NCBI RefSeq assembly: GCF_029525555.1
Contig: NZ_JAPDHZ010000002.1
Location: forward strand, 2,145,868-2,209,867
Reading direction: 5' to 3'
From: Cohnella ginsengisoli
GTDB lineage: Bacteria; Bacillota; Bacilli; Paenibacillales; Paenibacillaceae
Length of the DNA stretch: 64,000 nt
Below are positions 56,105 to 64,000 of the stretch, piece after piece (the first letter of the stretch is position 1; each line of letters starts with the position of its first letter). The translations under genes and the position numbers were made by a program. Under the pieces are notes generated by a model. It saw nothing but the letters and a program-made list of their open reading frames with translations. It was not told the origin of the DNA and ran no database searches.

Positions 56105-57116
56105 TTAGCTACCGGATGAGTTTACGGGACCCGTCGTCTTTCTCACAATCAGCTCCGGCCTTAACGTGATCTGGATGGCATTCCTCTCGGAATCGCCTTT
56201 TTCAATCAACTCGAAAAGGGATTCGGCTGCGATGCTGCCCATGGCGAATTTCTGATGGCCGACTGTAGTCAGCTGAACGGCACGATGGGACGCCATCCGC
56301 GTATTATCGATCCCCGCCAGACTGATGTCCTCCGGAATCCTCAGACCCATCATGAGGATGATATCCATGCAGATCAGCGCGATGGCGTCCGTTGCGCAAA
56401 TGATGGCGGTCGGCAGCTCCGGACGGTTCAACATCGTGAATACCGTTCTTTCAATCTCTTCCGTAGTCGTGTCGATAAAACTCGTCCATTCCGGCTTCAT
56501 TTCCAGACCGTGCTCCTGCATCACCTGCTTGAATCCGACGCTTCTCTCCTGGAAGGTCGAGAAGTCCGTTTTCCCGGACAGATAAGCTATTTTGCGGTGA
56601 CCCAGGCCAATCAGGTGACGCGTAACCTCCGCCACGGCCGATGGATTGTCAAGGACGACATAATGACCTCCGCTCTTAGACCTCCTATTAAAAAAAGACA
56701 CAGGGCACCTTGACCCGCTCCAACTGTTCCACAAGCGGATCGTCGAGCTTGATGAGCGACAACAGCACGCCGTCCACTTTGCTGCTCATGATCAAATCAA
56801 ACAAATCCGGAATCTTGTTCTCGTCTTCGAAATAAACAAGCGTTTTGTAGCCTTTATGCTTCGCAAATTGAACGATGGAATCGGTCGTTTCGGCAAAAAA
56901 GCCGTTCTGCAGAGAGCCTGAAATCAGCGCAATCGTCCGGGTCGTATTGGTAACCAGGCTTCTGGCAATCAGGTTGGGAACATACTGAAGCTGCTCCATG
57001 GCTTGCTGCACCTTCATTCTGGTCTCCGGCTTCACGCTTTGTGGATTGTTCAACACTCGCGACACCGTAGCCTGGGACACACCGGCCTTCTTCGCCACAT
57101 CGATGGAGGAGATCAT
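56105..57116 (-). CDS. LacI-family repressor (one apparent frameshift)
   Basis: About 337 residues when joined. N-terminal HTH and hinge (SSIDVAKKAGVSQATVSRVLNN, YVPNLIARSLVTN), then the periplasmic-binding-like effector domain (TIALISGSLQNGFFAETTDSIVQF, VAEVTRHLIGLGHRKIAYLSG, IPEDISLAGIDNTRMA). Break in A7 at 56690-56696. Its own promoter contains the palindrome TGAATACGTATTCA just downstream of the -10, as does the HisD-like gene's, so it regulates both. The inducer is probably a sugar or sugar alcohol. Confidence 0.9.
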
Positions 57117-57129
57117 GAATAATCCTTTC

Positions 57130-57181
57130 TGAATACGTATTCATTTAATCCGATTATAGAAGTCGATCGTTGATCTGTCAA
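57130..57181 (-). promoter_or_regulatory. Consensus sigma-A promoter and LacI operator of the lacI-type gene
   Basis: On the minus strand: -35 TTGACA (57181-57176), 17-bp spacer, -10 TATAAT (57158-57153), both perfect. The operator TGAATACGTATTCA lies at 57143-57130, overlapping the transcription start, 14 bp before the ATG. Confidence 0.88.
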
Positions 57182-57392
57182 TGGATGGGCTGCTTCCGCG
57201 TAGTTGTTCCGCGATAATGTCACCGTATAGTAATTTGGCTCGAAAATGTAAAAGCAGGCACTGAGCAGCCAAATAATTCGCCGATGGACAGCCTACTCCA
57301 ACCCGCACTTGTCAGCGAGGGTGAACCCGAAGGTTGCATGGCCTTTATTCTACTGCCAAGCTGCCATGCAGGAATTGCCGCCTTCCATCGTA

Positions 57393-57972
57393 TCAGGTCT
57401 TCGAATAATGATATAAAATATAACCCGTGTATTTGACATAAAATCCGTTTTCGATCCGTTTCCGGTCCTCCAGCGAGATCCCAAAAGAAAAATCGGCGCC
57501 CGGTCCGTAACCATGCTGGCCCACGGATATCTTGTTTTTGTTCATATCGTAAATCGTTATTTCTCCCGGGGATGGCGATGAGAAAGAACCGTTCTCATGA
57601 AAAACGCCATTGTACAAGAATTCTCCGGACCTGAATTTCAGGTTAAAGGCGGCATGAAAGCTGAAATAGATGTCATTTGCGAATTTCCCTCTGTTCCATA
57701 CGTCGTCAAGAAGAATCGTTGTACGGTGCGTTTGAAGTAAATTTATATCCAAGTTTTTTCGCTCCTCGGGTTGAAAAGCGATCCATTCAGGCTTAATGAA
57801 AAATTCGATAGGCACCTGTTCTTGTAGCGTATCCAGCCTGTATCCATCTCGTCTTGTAACATGATCCAAGATGGCGTTTTCGGTATAATGCCGATTGTAA
57901 TAGCTGTAGCCGATGAGGATAGCGACCGCAAGCGCAAGAGCAGCCGCAAGCAAACTTCTTTTTTAATTTCAT
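57393..57972 (-). CDS. Membrane-anchored hypothetical protein (one apparent frameshift)
   Basis: About 192 residues when joined. N-terminal signal anchor (KLKRSLLAAALALAVAILIGYSYY), then an extracellular beta-rich domain (EFFIKPEWIAFQPEERKNL, GEFLYNGVFHENGSF, FYVKYTGYILYHYSKT). The break is in the T6 run at 57959-57964, five codons after the ATG. The start overlaps the stop of the upstream lipoprotein (ATGA), so the two are translationally coupled and probably work together. No family recognised. Confidence 0.65.
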
Positions 57973-58431
57973 CCTCCGCTCCGACTCCCCCCCGTAAATA
58001 AAGCTTCTCAATTCACTCGTCAGGTCTTTGGATATCGTGTACCCCTGACTGCTCTCCTCCGTATTCACGAGCAAGGCATTCATCCCGTCTTCGTCTGCCA
58101 CGTTGAGTACGTATTTCTTTTGCGTACCGTCCTCGAACGCGAGATACATGAAGAAAGTGACGACATAATCCACTACGCCATTCATTTTTTCCGCATTAAC
58201 GATCCCCTTATGAAATACCTTCAGCGCATCGCCATTTTCCTTCGTAAAAGTCTTTTCCGCAAACGGAGGCGTCTCCGCACGCTTGCAAAAGTCCGCGCAT
58301 TCCAGCTTGACGGACACGATTTCTTTTCCGTCCAGCATGACTTTGCCATTCTTGCCCGTACCGCTCGCGCACCCTGTCGCAGCGATGCTCAGAAGCAAAA
58401 TGACAATCACAAGGATTCTCAACCCATCCAT
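57969..58431 (-). CDS. Hypothetical lipoprotein (one apparent frameshift)
   Basis: About 153 residues. Lipoprotein signal (GLRILVIVILLLSIAATGC, lipobox A-T-G-C), then a soluble domain (KIVSVKLECADFCKRAETP-like start, YVVTFFMYLAFEDGTQKKYVLN). Break in the C7 run at 57987-57993; removing one base gives the natural end FIYGGSRSGG with a TGA that overlaps the next ATG. ATG 58431 is preceded by GGAAGGGG. Role unknown. Confidence 0.68.
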
Positions 58432-58492
58432 CCCCTTCCATTATGAGTTAGAACGATCCATTCGGATCAAAAGTTGCTTGAATCGCTCAACG

Positions 58493-58527
58493 ATAAAAAA
58501 AAGCCTGCCGATTCGCGCCGGCAGGCT
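58493..58527 (-). terminator. Terminator of the CDF transporter gene
   Basis: AGCCTGCCG/CGGCAGGCT stem around ATTCGCGC, followed on the minus strand by T8. The stem sequence is the same as in the cassette repeats at 7073 and 41303, which lack the T-run. Confidence 0.85.
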
Positions 58528-58564
58528 AAAATATTTAAGTAGGGTTCACCGTTCGTTGACGTTC

Positions 58565-59558
58565 TTAAGAATTAACAGGCTCCGGATTCCAGTTTCTCAC
58601 GCCATTGTCTTCGATAATCCCGATGGTCACGTCCGCAATGTCGGCATCCAGCAGCAGACGATCCCGGATCTTGAACTTGATATCGTCCGCGTCCGCCAGC
58701 GACAAACCGGGGCGAAGCTCGATCAGTCCCTCGACGTGATAGTATCGGCCTTCCTGCAGAATCCGCATCTGATAAATATCGGTCACGTAGCTGTTGGAGA
58801 AAATGATCTGCGCGACTTTATCCTCCACGTCCCTAGGCGCGGATACGCCGATGAGCCCGACCATGTTGTCATAGCCGACCTTGAACGCGACCCCGACCAT
58901 TAATAAGCCGATGAGGATGGTCGAGATGCCGTCTAGCAAATGAAAGCTCGTCAGCGACGTCACCACAACGGCCAGCAGCGCCAGAAGCGCACCCGTCGTC
59001 GCGACGAGATCTTCGTAAAAGACCAAACGCGTCGGCGGCGCGGCGCGTCCTACGTTTTTGAACGCTTGGGGGGATGATAGCCAGCCCCTTCGCTTCCGCC
59101 CGCGACTCATGGACGATCTCCTTCATCGCTTTGATGAGAACAAATCCGTCGACCGCGATGGATAGGAGCAACACAATGAGATTAAACCAGAATCCGTGCG
59201 ATTCAGCCGACGGGTGCTTCAGCAAGTGAAAGCCTTCGAGCATGGTCTCGTACGCCATTACGGTGACGACGATGACGGCCACCATGCAGAACAAGTTGAT
59301 GACCCGGCCGAACCCGGTCGGGAAACGGCGCGTCGGCTTTTTCTCCGCCAGCACGCTTCCGGCGAAGACGAAGGCTTGATTCACGGCATCGGCGATCGAG
59401 TGCATCGTCGATGCGAACATCGCCCCGCTGCCCGTCGTGACCGCGGCGATCCCTTTGACGATCGCGACCCCGGTATTGCCGATGGCGGCCGCCGCCGAAG
59501 AGGTGTTTCCTTTTTTCAATAATGCGATAAAGCTTGTCCTTTGACTGTCCGAATCCAC
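58565..59558 (-). CDS. Cation diffusion facilitator (CDF) transporter (one apparent frameshift)
   Basis: About 330 residues when joined; break in G6 at 59068-59073. Six transmembrane segments including GNTGVAIVKGIAAVTTGSGAMFASTMHSIADAVNQAF (HS.AD..NQ metal-site helix) and FYEDLVATTGALLALLAVV, with a cytoplasmic C-terminal domain of beta-alpha-beta fold (GRYYHVEGLIELRPGLSLADADDIKFKIRDRLL). Exports divalent metals (Zn, Co, Mn or Fe) in exchange for protons; the metal is not predictable. Confidence 0.9.
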
Positions 59559-59719
59559 GATGAATAGTCCCTCCTAGTTGATATCAAGAGCTTACTACGT
59601 AATAAACAGAACGACGGTCGCGTTATCTTATCATTTTCCTCTTATACGCGGGACCGTTCATCCATTATAATGGCATTACCCATATATGGTTAATTTATAA
59701 TTTTCAAGGGGATCTATTC

Positions 59720-60098
59720 ATGATGAAGCATTGGTGGAAGGACGGCATCGCGCTCCTTCTCTCCTTATCGATCGTCGGGGGGAATCGCTTTTAAAACGCT
59801 GCTGCCGGACGCTTTTGCAAGCGGACCCGCTTTAACTTTATCGCTGGACGAGGCAAGCGCGCGGCTGGAGCGAATCGTCGCGAACCCGGGTTCGAACGTC
59901 GCTCGTATCGACAGCCGCGCCCTTGACCCTGCCGTATACCAAGCGCTGGCGAATGCCGTTAACGATTATGGGGCATCCAACGATCTGCTGTACGCCGCGA
60001 AGCTGGTGGAGAAATACAACGACGACGGAATGCTCGAGAATCTACGCGAAGCACTGGATATCGTTAACGACGTGAAGGAGCAAAAGTTATTCACTTAA
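59720..60098 (+). CDS. Small secreted or membrane-anchored hypothetical protein (one apparent frameshift)
   Basis: About 125 residues when joined. Signal-like N-terminus (KHWWKDGIALLLSLSIVGGIAF), then a helical domain (LDEASARLERIVANPGSNV, LLYAAKLVEKYNDDGML, LREALDIVNDVKEQKLF). Break in G6 at 59777-59782. ATG 59720 follows AAGGGGATC. Function unknown; the nearby AraC genes do not suggest one. Confidence 0.65.
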
Positions 60099-60147
60099 CC
60101 CTCGGTACGCGGCTTAACGCCCTTAAAGATGAGCCAGAGCAGAAGCG

Positions 60148-60973
60148 ATGTTGACCATCGGCTCGATCGGCTGGCAGCGCATCCAAAGCGCCGAATACGC
60201 CTTCTCGGGAGATAACCGCCCGGATTGCGGGCATGTCATCTTCCAATATACGCTTAGCGGCGAAGGCTATATCGAATACGAGCAGCGGCGCGTTCCCTTG
60301 CCGAAGGGCTCCGCGTTTCTCGTCCGGATTCCGGGCAGTCACCGCTACTATTACGAAGAGAACGGCGCCCCCCTGGGAAGTGCGCTGGCTTAATCTGCGC
60401 GGCGACGAAGCCAGCCGGATCTGGGACCTCGTCCTGGCGCAGGAAGGGACGATTATCCGCAGGAATGCGGAATCGCCCTTGATTCTGCATCTGTGGAAGC
60501 TCTATCGGGCAATCTCCGAGGAAAAGATAACGGATAAGTACCGGCTGTCCGTCCTCGCCTACGAATGGATGCTATCGCTGCTCCAGTCGAGCCGGGAATC
60601 GGGGCGGGAAGTCAGCTCGAAGTCCCATACGCTCCTGCACGAAGCCAAGCAGCTGATGAAGGCGAACTTCGCTTCGCCTCTAACGCTGGATGCGATCGCC
60701 GGGCAGCTTGGGGTGAACAAATACCATTTTTACCGATTGTTCCAAAAGGCCGAACACACCTCGCCGCTCGCCTATCTGCGGGACCGAAGGGTGGAGGCCG
60801 CGATCGCGATGCTCCGAACGACGGATTTGCCTGTCCAAGAAGTGGGTAGGCGGTGCGGCTTCGACAGTCCGAGCTACTTCGGCAAGGTGTTTCGGGAATA
60901 CATGAACCTGTCTCCGGCTGCGTACCGGAACAAGAAGCTGGAGTTCCCGTACGATGCCATCTTCTATGATTGA
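60148..60973 (+). CDS. AraC-family regulator with cupin sensor (one apparent frameshift)
   Basis: About 275 residues when joined; break in C6 at 60368-60373. N-terminal AraC-binding cupin (HVIFQYTLSGEGYIEYEQRRVPL, FLVRIPGSHRYYYEENGAPW) and C-terminal HTH pair (LTLDAIAGQLGVNKYHFYRLFQKAEHTSPLAYL, VQEVGRRCGFDSPSYFGKVFREYMNLSPAAYRNKK). Tandem with a homologous regulator at 61004. Likely controls the GH27 gene. Confidence 0.88.
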
Positions 60974-61003
60974 CCTTGCGGGTTGCGGAAAGGAGACGAT
61001 GCT

Positions 61004-61891
61004 ATGACCGATGCCGCCGAATACGGCACCTACGGCTTCCGCTTCGCCGATCCCCCCCGAGCTGCCGCTCTGCGGCTTGTTCGCGGTCGGACGGGAACGG
61101 GAGACGAGCGCTTCCTATCGCTGGGACGGCCTGAAGCGCGACGACGGACCGCTCCTGCTGTTTCAATATACGCTGGCCGGCGAAGGCGCCGTCGAGATCG
61201 GGACGCGGCGCGAAGACGTCGGCACGGGCTCGGCCTTTCTCGTCGAGATTCCGGGGGGACCATCGTTACTACCTGCCTGCGGACAAGGCGGAATGGGCCT
61301 TTTATTTTCTGCTGTTCAGACCGCGCCTTCTCCTCCCCGCTTGGGAAGCGATCAAGTCCAAGCTCGGAGACGTCTTCGAGCTGCCGGCCGGCAGCGCCCC
61401 GATCCGCAAGCTGCGGGCGATCTTCGAGGAAGCGCGCGAGGGCAAGATCACGGACCCGTACACCGCTTCCGCCCATGTCTATCAATTCGTCATGGCGCTC
61501 GCCCGCTTCGCGTCCGCTCCTGACCGGGAGCGGGAGTCTTGGCCGGACGCCGTGCGCGCGGCGGTCCGCTACATCGACGCAAACTACGCCGAGATGGTCG
61601 GACAATCGCAGCTGGCCGCCAAGTCGGGCTTGTCCAAGTACCACTTTCTTCAGGACGTTCTCGCGTTACGTCGGGCAGACGCCGAACGATTATTTGAACC
61701 GGGTGCGGATCGAACGCTCCGTCGAGCTGCTCGGCCGGACCGATTGGAGCATCGAAGCGATCGCCTCCGCCGTCGGGTATTCGAGCGGCAGTTATTTTAT
61801 CAAAGTGTTCCGCAGGCTGACCGGCCAGACGCCCGGCCAGTATCGCGAGGGCCGTCAGCTCCCGTACAGCCGGCTGTTCTACGATTCATGA
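61004..61891 (+). CDS. AraC-family regulator with cupin sensor (three apparent frameshifts)
   Basis: About 294 residues when joined. Same layout as the upstream gene: LLLFQYTLAGEGAVEIGTR, FLVEIPGDHRYYLPAD, and HTH pair (MVGQSQLAAKSGLSKYHFLRTFSRYVGQTPNDYL, IEAIASAVGYSSGSYFIKVFRRLTGQTPGQYR). Breaks in C7 61052-61058, G6 61253-61258 and near 61645-61650 (an extra T in a short TTT). Probably a tandem duplication that has since diverged. ATG 61004 follows AAGGAG. Confidence 0.85.
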   Translation: MTDAAEYGTYGFRFADPPRAAALRLVRGRTGTGDERFLSLGRPEARRRTAPAVSIYAGRRRRRRDRDAARRRRHGLGLSRRDSGGTIVTTCLRTRRNGPFIFCCSDRAFSSPLGKRSSPSSETSSSCRPAAPRSASCGRSSRKRARARSRTRTPLPPMSINSSWRSPASRPLLTGSGSLGRTPCARRSATSTQTTPRWSDNRSWPPSRACPSTTFFRTFSRYVGQTPNDYLNRVRIERSVELLGRTDWSIEAIASAVGYSSGSYFIKVFRRLTGQTPGQYREGRQLPYSRLFYDS

Positions 61892-62006
61892 CGAGCAGCA
61901 ATTTTGTGCTATCGATCGTCCAAAATTACGGTGTTCAGCAAGTTCCGGCGGCATTATGATGAGGACACGACCGCAATCATATCTCATCGATAGGGAGTGT
62001 CTTCGC

Positions 62007-63293
62007 TTGAATCATCATCACGTTGCCCCGACGCCGCCGATGGGCTGGAACAGCTGGGATTGCTACGGCGCCGCCGTGACCGAAAAAGAAATTCGCGCCA
62101 ATGCCGACTACATGGCCGAGCACCTGAAGGACTTCGGCTGGGAATACGTCGTCGTCGATATCCAGTGGTACGAACCCGGCGCCGTCTCTTCGCAGTACCG
62201 TTCGTTCGTGCCGCTCGAGATGGACGAATATTCGCGGCTGGTGCCGGCAGTGAACCGGTTCCCGTCCGCGGCGGACGGCCAAGGCTTCAAGCCACTTGCC
62301 GACTACGTCCATGGGCTGGGGCTCAAGTTCGGCATTCACATCATGCGGGGTATCCCGCGCCAGGCCGCGCATGCCGCTACGGCGATCAAAGGAACCTCCG
62401 CGACCGCGCGCGACATCGCGCACCCGAATTCGATCTGCCCGTGGAACACCGACATGTACGGCGTGGACGCGTCCAAGGAAGGCGCGCAGGCCTACTACGA
62501 TTCGCTGTTCGAGCTGTATGCGCAGTGGGGCGTCGACTTCGTCAAGGTGGACGATATCGCCGCATCCCGGCTGTACGATACGCATCTGCCGGAGATCGCG
62601 ATGATCCGGGCGGCGATCGACCGATGCGGACGGCCGATGACGCTGAGCCTGTCGCCGGGACCTGCGCCGATCGCGCATGCCGACTTCCTGGAGGCGAACG
62701 CGAACATGTGGCGGATGACCGACGACTTCTGGGATCTGTGGGATCTGTTGCTCGATATGTTCGACCGCTGCGAGCAGTGGCAGGGCCGGACGGGACCCGG
62801 ACATTGGCCGGACTGCGACATGCTGCCGCTCGGGCATATCGGCATCCGTTCGGTCGACGGCGGCGGCGCAGACCGTTGGACGCGCTTCACCAAGGACGAG
62901 CAGGTGACGATGATGACGCTGTGGACGCTGTTCCGCTCTCCCCTGTTCTTCGGCGGCGAACTGAACGACAACGACGACTGGACGCTGTCGCTGCTCACGA
63001 ACCGCGACGTGCTCGCGATGCATCGCGGCGGAACGGACGCCAGACTGGTGTCGCGGGACGGCGACCGCATCGTCTGGTCGTCGAACGGGCCGGACGGCGT
63101 GCGCTACGTCGCATTGTTCAACACGGGCGACGCACCGCTGCAGGTAGGCGTCGCGTTGGAAGCGCTCGGCTGGAACGATGGCGCCGACGCTGCGGCGTTC
63201 GATATGTGGGCGTCCGAGCCGCTCGGCGCGGTCGGGGAGCGGTTGGAGCTGAGGGTTGCGTCGCATGGCGCGAGATTGGTGAGGTTGAGCTAG
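62007..63293 (+). CDS. GH27-family alpha-galactosidase
   Basis: 428 residues, intact. The GH27 hallmarks are present: APTPPMGWNSWDCYGA at the N-terminus, YVVVDIQWYEPG, nucleophile Asp in GVDFVKVDDIA, acid/base Asp in NMWRMTDDFWD, and WPDCDMLPLGHIG. No signal peptide, so it hydrolyses imported alpha-galactosides or beta-L-arabinopyranosides (some GH27 members). Start TTG 62007 with GGGAG eight bases upstream; the frame is open to 61956. Follows two AraC genes. Confidence 0.92.
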   Translation: MNHHHVAPTPPMGWNSWDCYGAAVTEKEIRANADYMAEHLKDFGWEYVVVDIQWYEPGAVSSQYRSFVPLEMDEYSRLVPAVNRFPSAADGQGFKPLADYVHGLGLKFGIHIMRGIPRQAAHAATAIKGTSATARDIAHPNSICPWNTDMYGVDASKEGAQAYYDSLFELYAQWGVDFVKVDDIAASRLYDTHLPEIAMIRAAIDRCGRPMTLSLSPGPAPIAHADFLEANANMWRMTDDFWDLWDLLLDMFDRCEQWQGRTGPGHWPDCDMLPLGHIGIRSVDGGGADRWTRFTKDEQVTMMTLWTLFRSPLFFGGELNDNDDWTLSLLTNRDVLAMHRGGTDARLVSRDGDRIVWSSNGPDGVRYVALFNTGDAPLQVGVALEALGWNDGADAAAFDMWASEPLGAVGERLELRVASHGARLVRLS

Positions 63294-63336
63294 AACCGGC
63301 TTGCGGGCTTGCCGGACCTTTGAGTGGAGAATGAGA

Positions 63337-63364
63337 GAGTCCCGGACGCTGGCGTCCGGGACTC
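63337..63364. terminator. Perfect 12-bp hairpin terminator after the GH27 gene
   Basis: GAGTCCCGGACG, loop CTGG, CGTCCGGGACTC, followed by GACGTATTTCT. It lies 43 bp after the stop. Confidence 0.75.
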
Positions 63365-63400
63365 GACGTATTTCTGGTTAGGACTTGTCGCAGCTTGATG

Positions 63401-63820
63401 GCAGCGTTCAGGCTGCGTTTGTTTCTAGTCGAGACTTTCTGCGGCCGGCACGCAGCGTTCGGGTTGCGTTTGTTTCTAGTCGAGACATTCTGCGGCCGGC
63501 ACGCAGCGTTCGGGCTGCGTTTGATTCTAGTCGAGACTTTCTGCGGCCGGCACGCAGCGTTCGGGCTGCGTTTGTTTCTAGTCGAGACTTTCTGCGGCCA
63601 GCACGCAGCGTTCGGGCTGCGATTGTTTCTAGTCGAGACTTTCTGCGGCCGGCACGCAGCGTTCGGGCTGCGTTTGTTTCTAGTCGAGACTTTCTGCGGC
63701 CGGCACACAGCGTTCGGGTTGCGTTTGTTTCTAGTCGAGACTTTCTGCGGCCGGCACGCAGCGTTCGGACTGCGTTTGTTTCTAGTCGAGACTTAATGAG
63801 GCCGGCACGCAGCGTTCGGG
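63401..63820. repeat. 51-bp tandem repeat (8 full copies and a partial)
   Basis: Units start at 63401, 63452, 63503, 63554, 63605, 63656, 63707, 63758 and 63809, each with GCAGCGTTCGGG, TTTCTAGTCGAGAC and GCGGCCGGCAC, differing at one to three positions. Degenerate copies lie at 63375-63400 and about 63830-63909. Since 51 is a multiple of three, several reading frames stay open through the array (for example VSSRDFLRPARSVRAAF on the plus strand); there is no ribosome site, so these are not taken as genes. Confidence 0.92.
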
Positions 63821-63910
63821 GGCAATCCTGTTACCGGTTAGGACTTCTGTCACCCTGATCGCGGCGTTCGTACTGCGTTTGTTTCTGCCTGGTACTTTCT
63901 GTCGCCGGCG

Positions 63911-64000
63911 TTATACCCCCCGCACTCTCATGACCGTCACCGAATGCTTCGGAAACTCGTACGCGAATGCCGTCCCCTCGACCGTGAGGTTCTTCGTACG
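63911..64000 (-). CDS. C-terminal end of a probable GH51 alpha-L-arabinofuranosidase (runs off the window)
   Basis: The minus-strand frame entering at the window edge reads RTKNLTVEGTAFAYEFPKHS, then VTVMRVRGV and a TAA at 63911. The F-x-Y-x-FP-x-HSVTVxR pattern is the last strand of the C-terminal beta-sandwich of GH51 enzymes, which would fit the neighbouring GH27 gene. Only 29 residues are visible, so the family is a suggestion. Confidence 0.5.
   Translation of the reverse strand, partial: RTKNLTVEGTAFAYEFPKHSVTVMRVRGV

Noticed and set aside
57182..57392. RNA gene or riboswitch in the gap after the lacI promoter
   Set aside because: No conserved motif, strong fold or terminator was recognised in these 210 bp.
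2213..61258. Widespread programmed frameshifting or mass pseudogene formation
   Set aside because: Breaks hit unrelated genes, nearly always as one extra base in long runs, while genes without long runs (IS256 transposase, GH27, GH2, binding protein 48239) are intact. Sequence error explains this more simply.
63401..63820. Repetitive surface protein genes on both strands
   Set aside because: Open frames arise because the period is 51 bp. No ribosome binding site, no signal peptide, and the same region is open on opposite strands.

Overview
The window comes from a Gram-positive, Paenibacillaceae-type genome (Paenibacillus/Cohnella-like). This rests on strong GGAGG ribosome binding sites with TTG/GTG starts, rho-independent terminators, LplABC/UgpABE-type sugar transporters, YesM/YesN two-component pairs, a membrane-anchored AraC regulator, many secreted glycoside hydrolases, and AGCGGAA...TTCCGCT intergenic hairpins. 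GC content is moderate to high in the sugar loci and clearly lower in two accessory tracts (about 4.3-9 kb and 34.5-42.2 kb).

Layout. 0-4.3 kb: a small membrane protein, EcsC and a secreted GH85 endo-beta-N-acetylglucosaminidase. 4.3-9 kb: an accessory tract of small minus-strand genes separated by an imperfectly palindromic repeat, then pyrE. 9-21.7 kb: stand-alone resistance, stress and regulator genes (APH(6)-like kinase, several VOC proteins, YciI, LysR/SDR, ArsR/SDR, CynX-type MFS with an XRE-cupin regulator, ECF sigma/anti-sigma, DHFR-like) and an orphan sugar-binding protein. 21.7-32.6 kb: a saccharide locus (GH43-like enzyme, LplA/C/B transporter, membrane AraC regulator, large CBM-GH39-like secreted enzyme) whose regulatory region exists in two copies. 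32.6-34.5 kb: a MarR/amidohydrolase pair with clear operators. 34.5-42.7 kb: a second accessory tract with the same repeat, an IS110 element and an IS256 element. 42.9-54.4 kb: a uronic-acid glycan locus (UgpAE permeases, YesMN, binding protein, KdgF cupin, heparinase II/III-type lyase, GH2). 54.7-57.1 kb: a HisD-like dehydrogenase and LacI repressor sharing one palindromic operator. 57.4-60.1 kb: lipoprotein pair, CDF transporter, small secreted protein. 60.1-64 kb: two AraC regulators, a GH27 alpha-galactosidase, a 51-bp tandem repeat and the tail of a probable GH51 enzyme.

Three things stand out. (1) The repeat in the accessory tracts has the layout R-box / hairpin / L-box, always with the R-box at the 3' end of a minus-strand gene and often supplying its stop codon. 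This resembles an integron attC/cassette array, but no recombinase is in view. (2) IS256 sits in one of these genes with an exact 8-bp target duplication; removing it restores a continuous 130-codon reading frame. (3) More than thirty genes carry frameshifts, almost all one extra base in a homopolymer of five or more. The likeliest cause is homopolymer over-calling in the sequence, so split genes are annotated here as single genes with a probable artefact frameshift.
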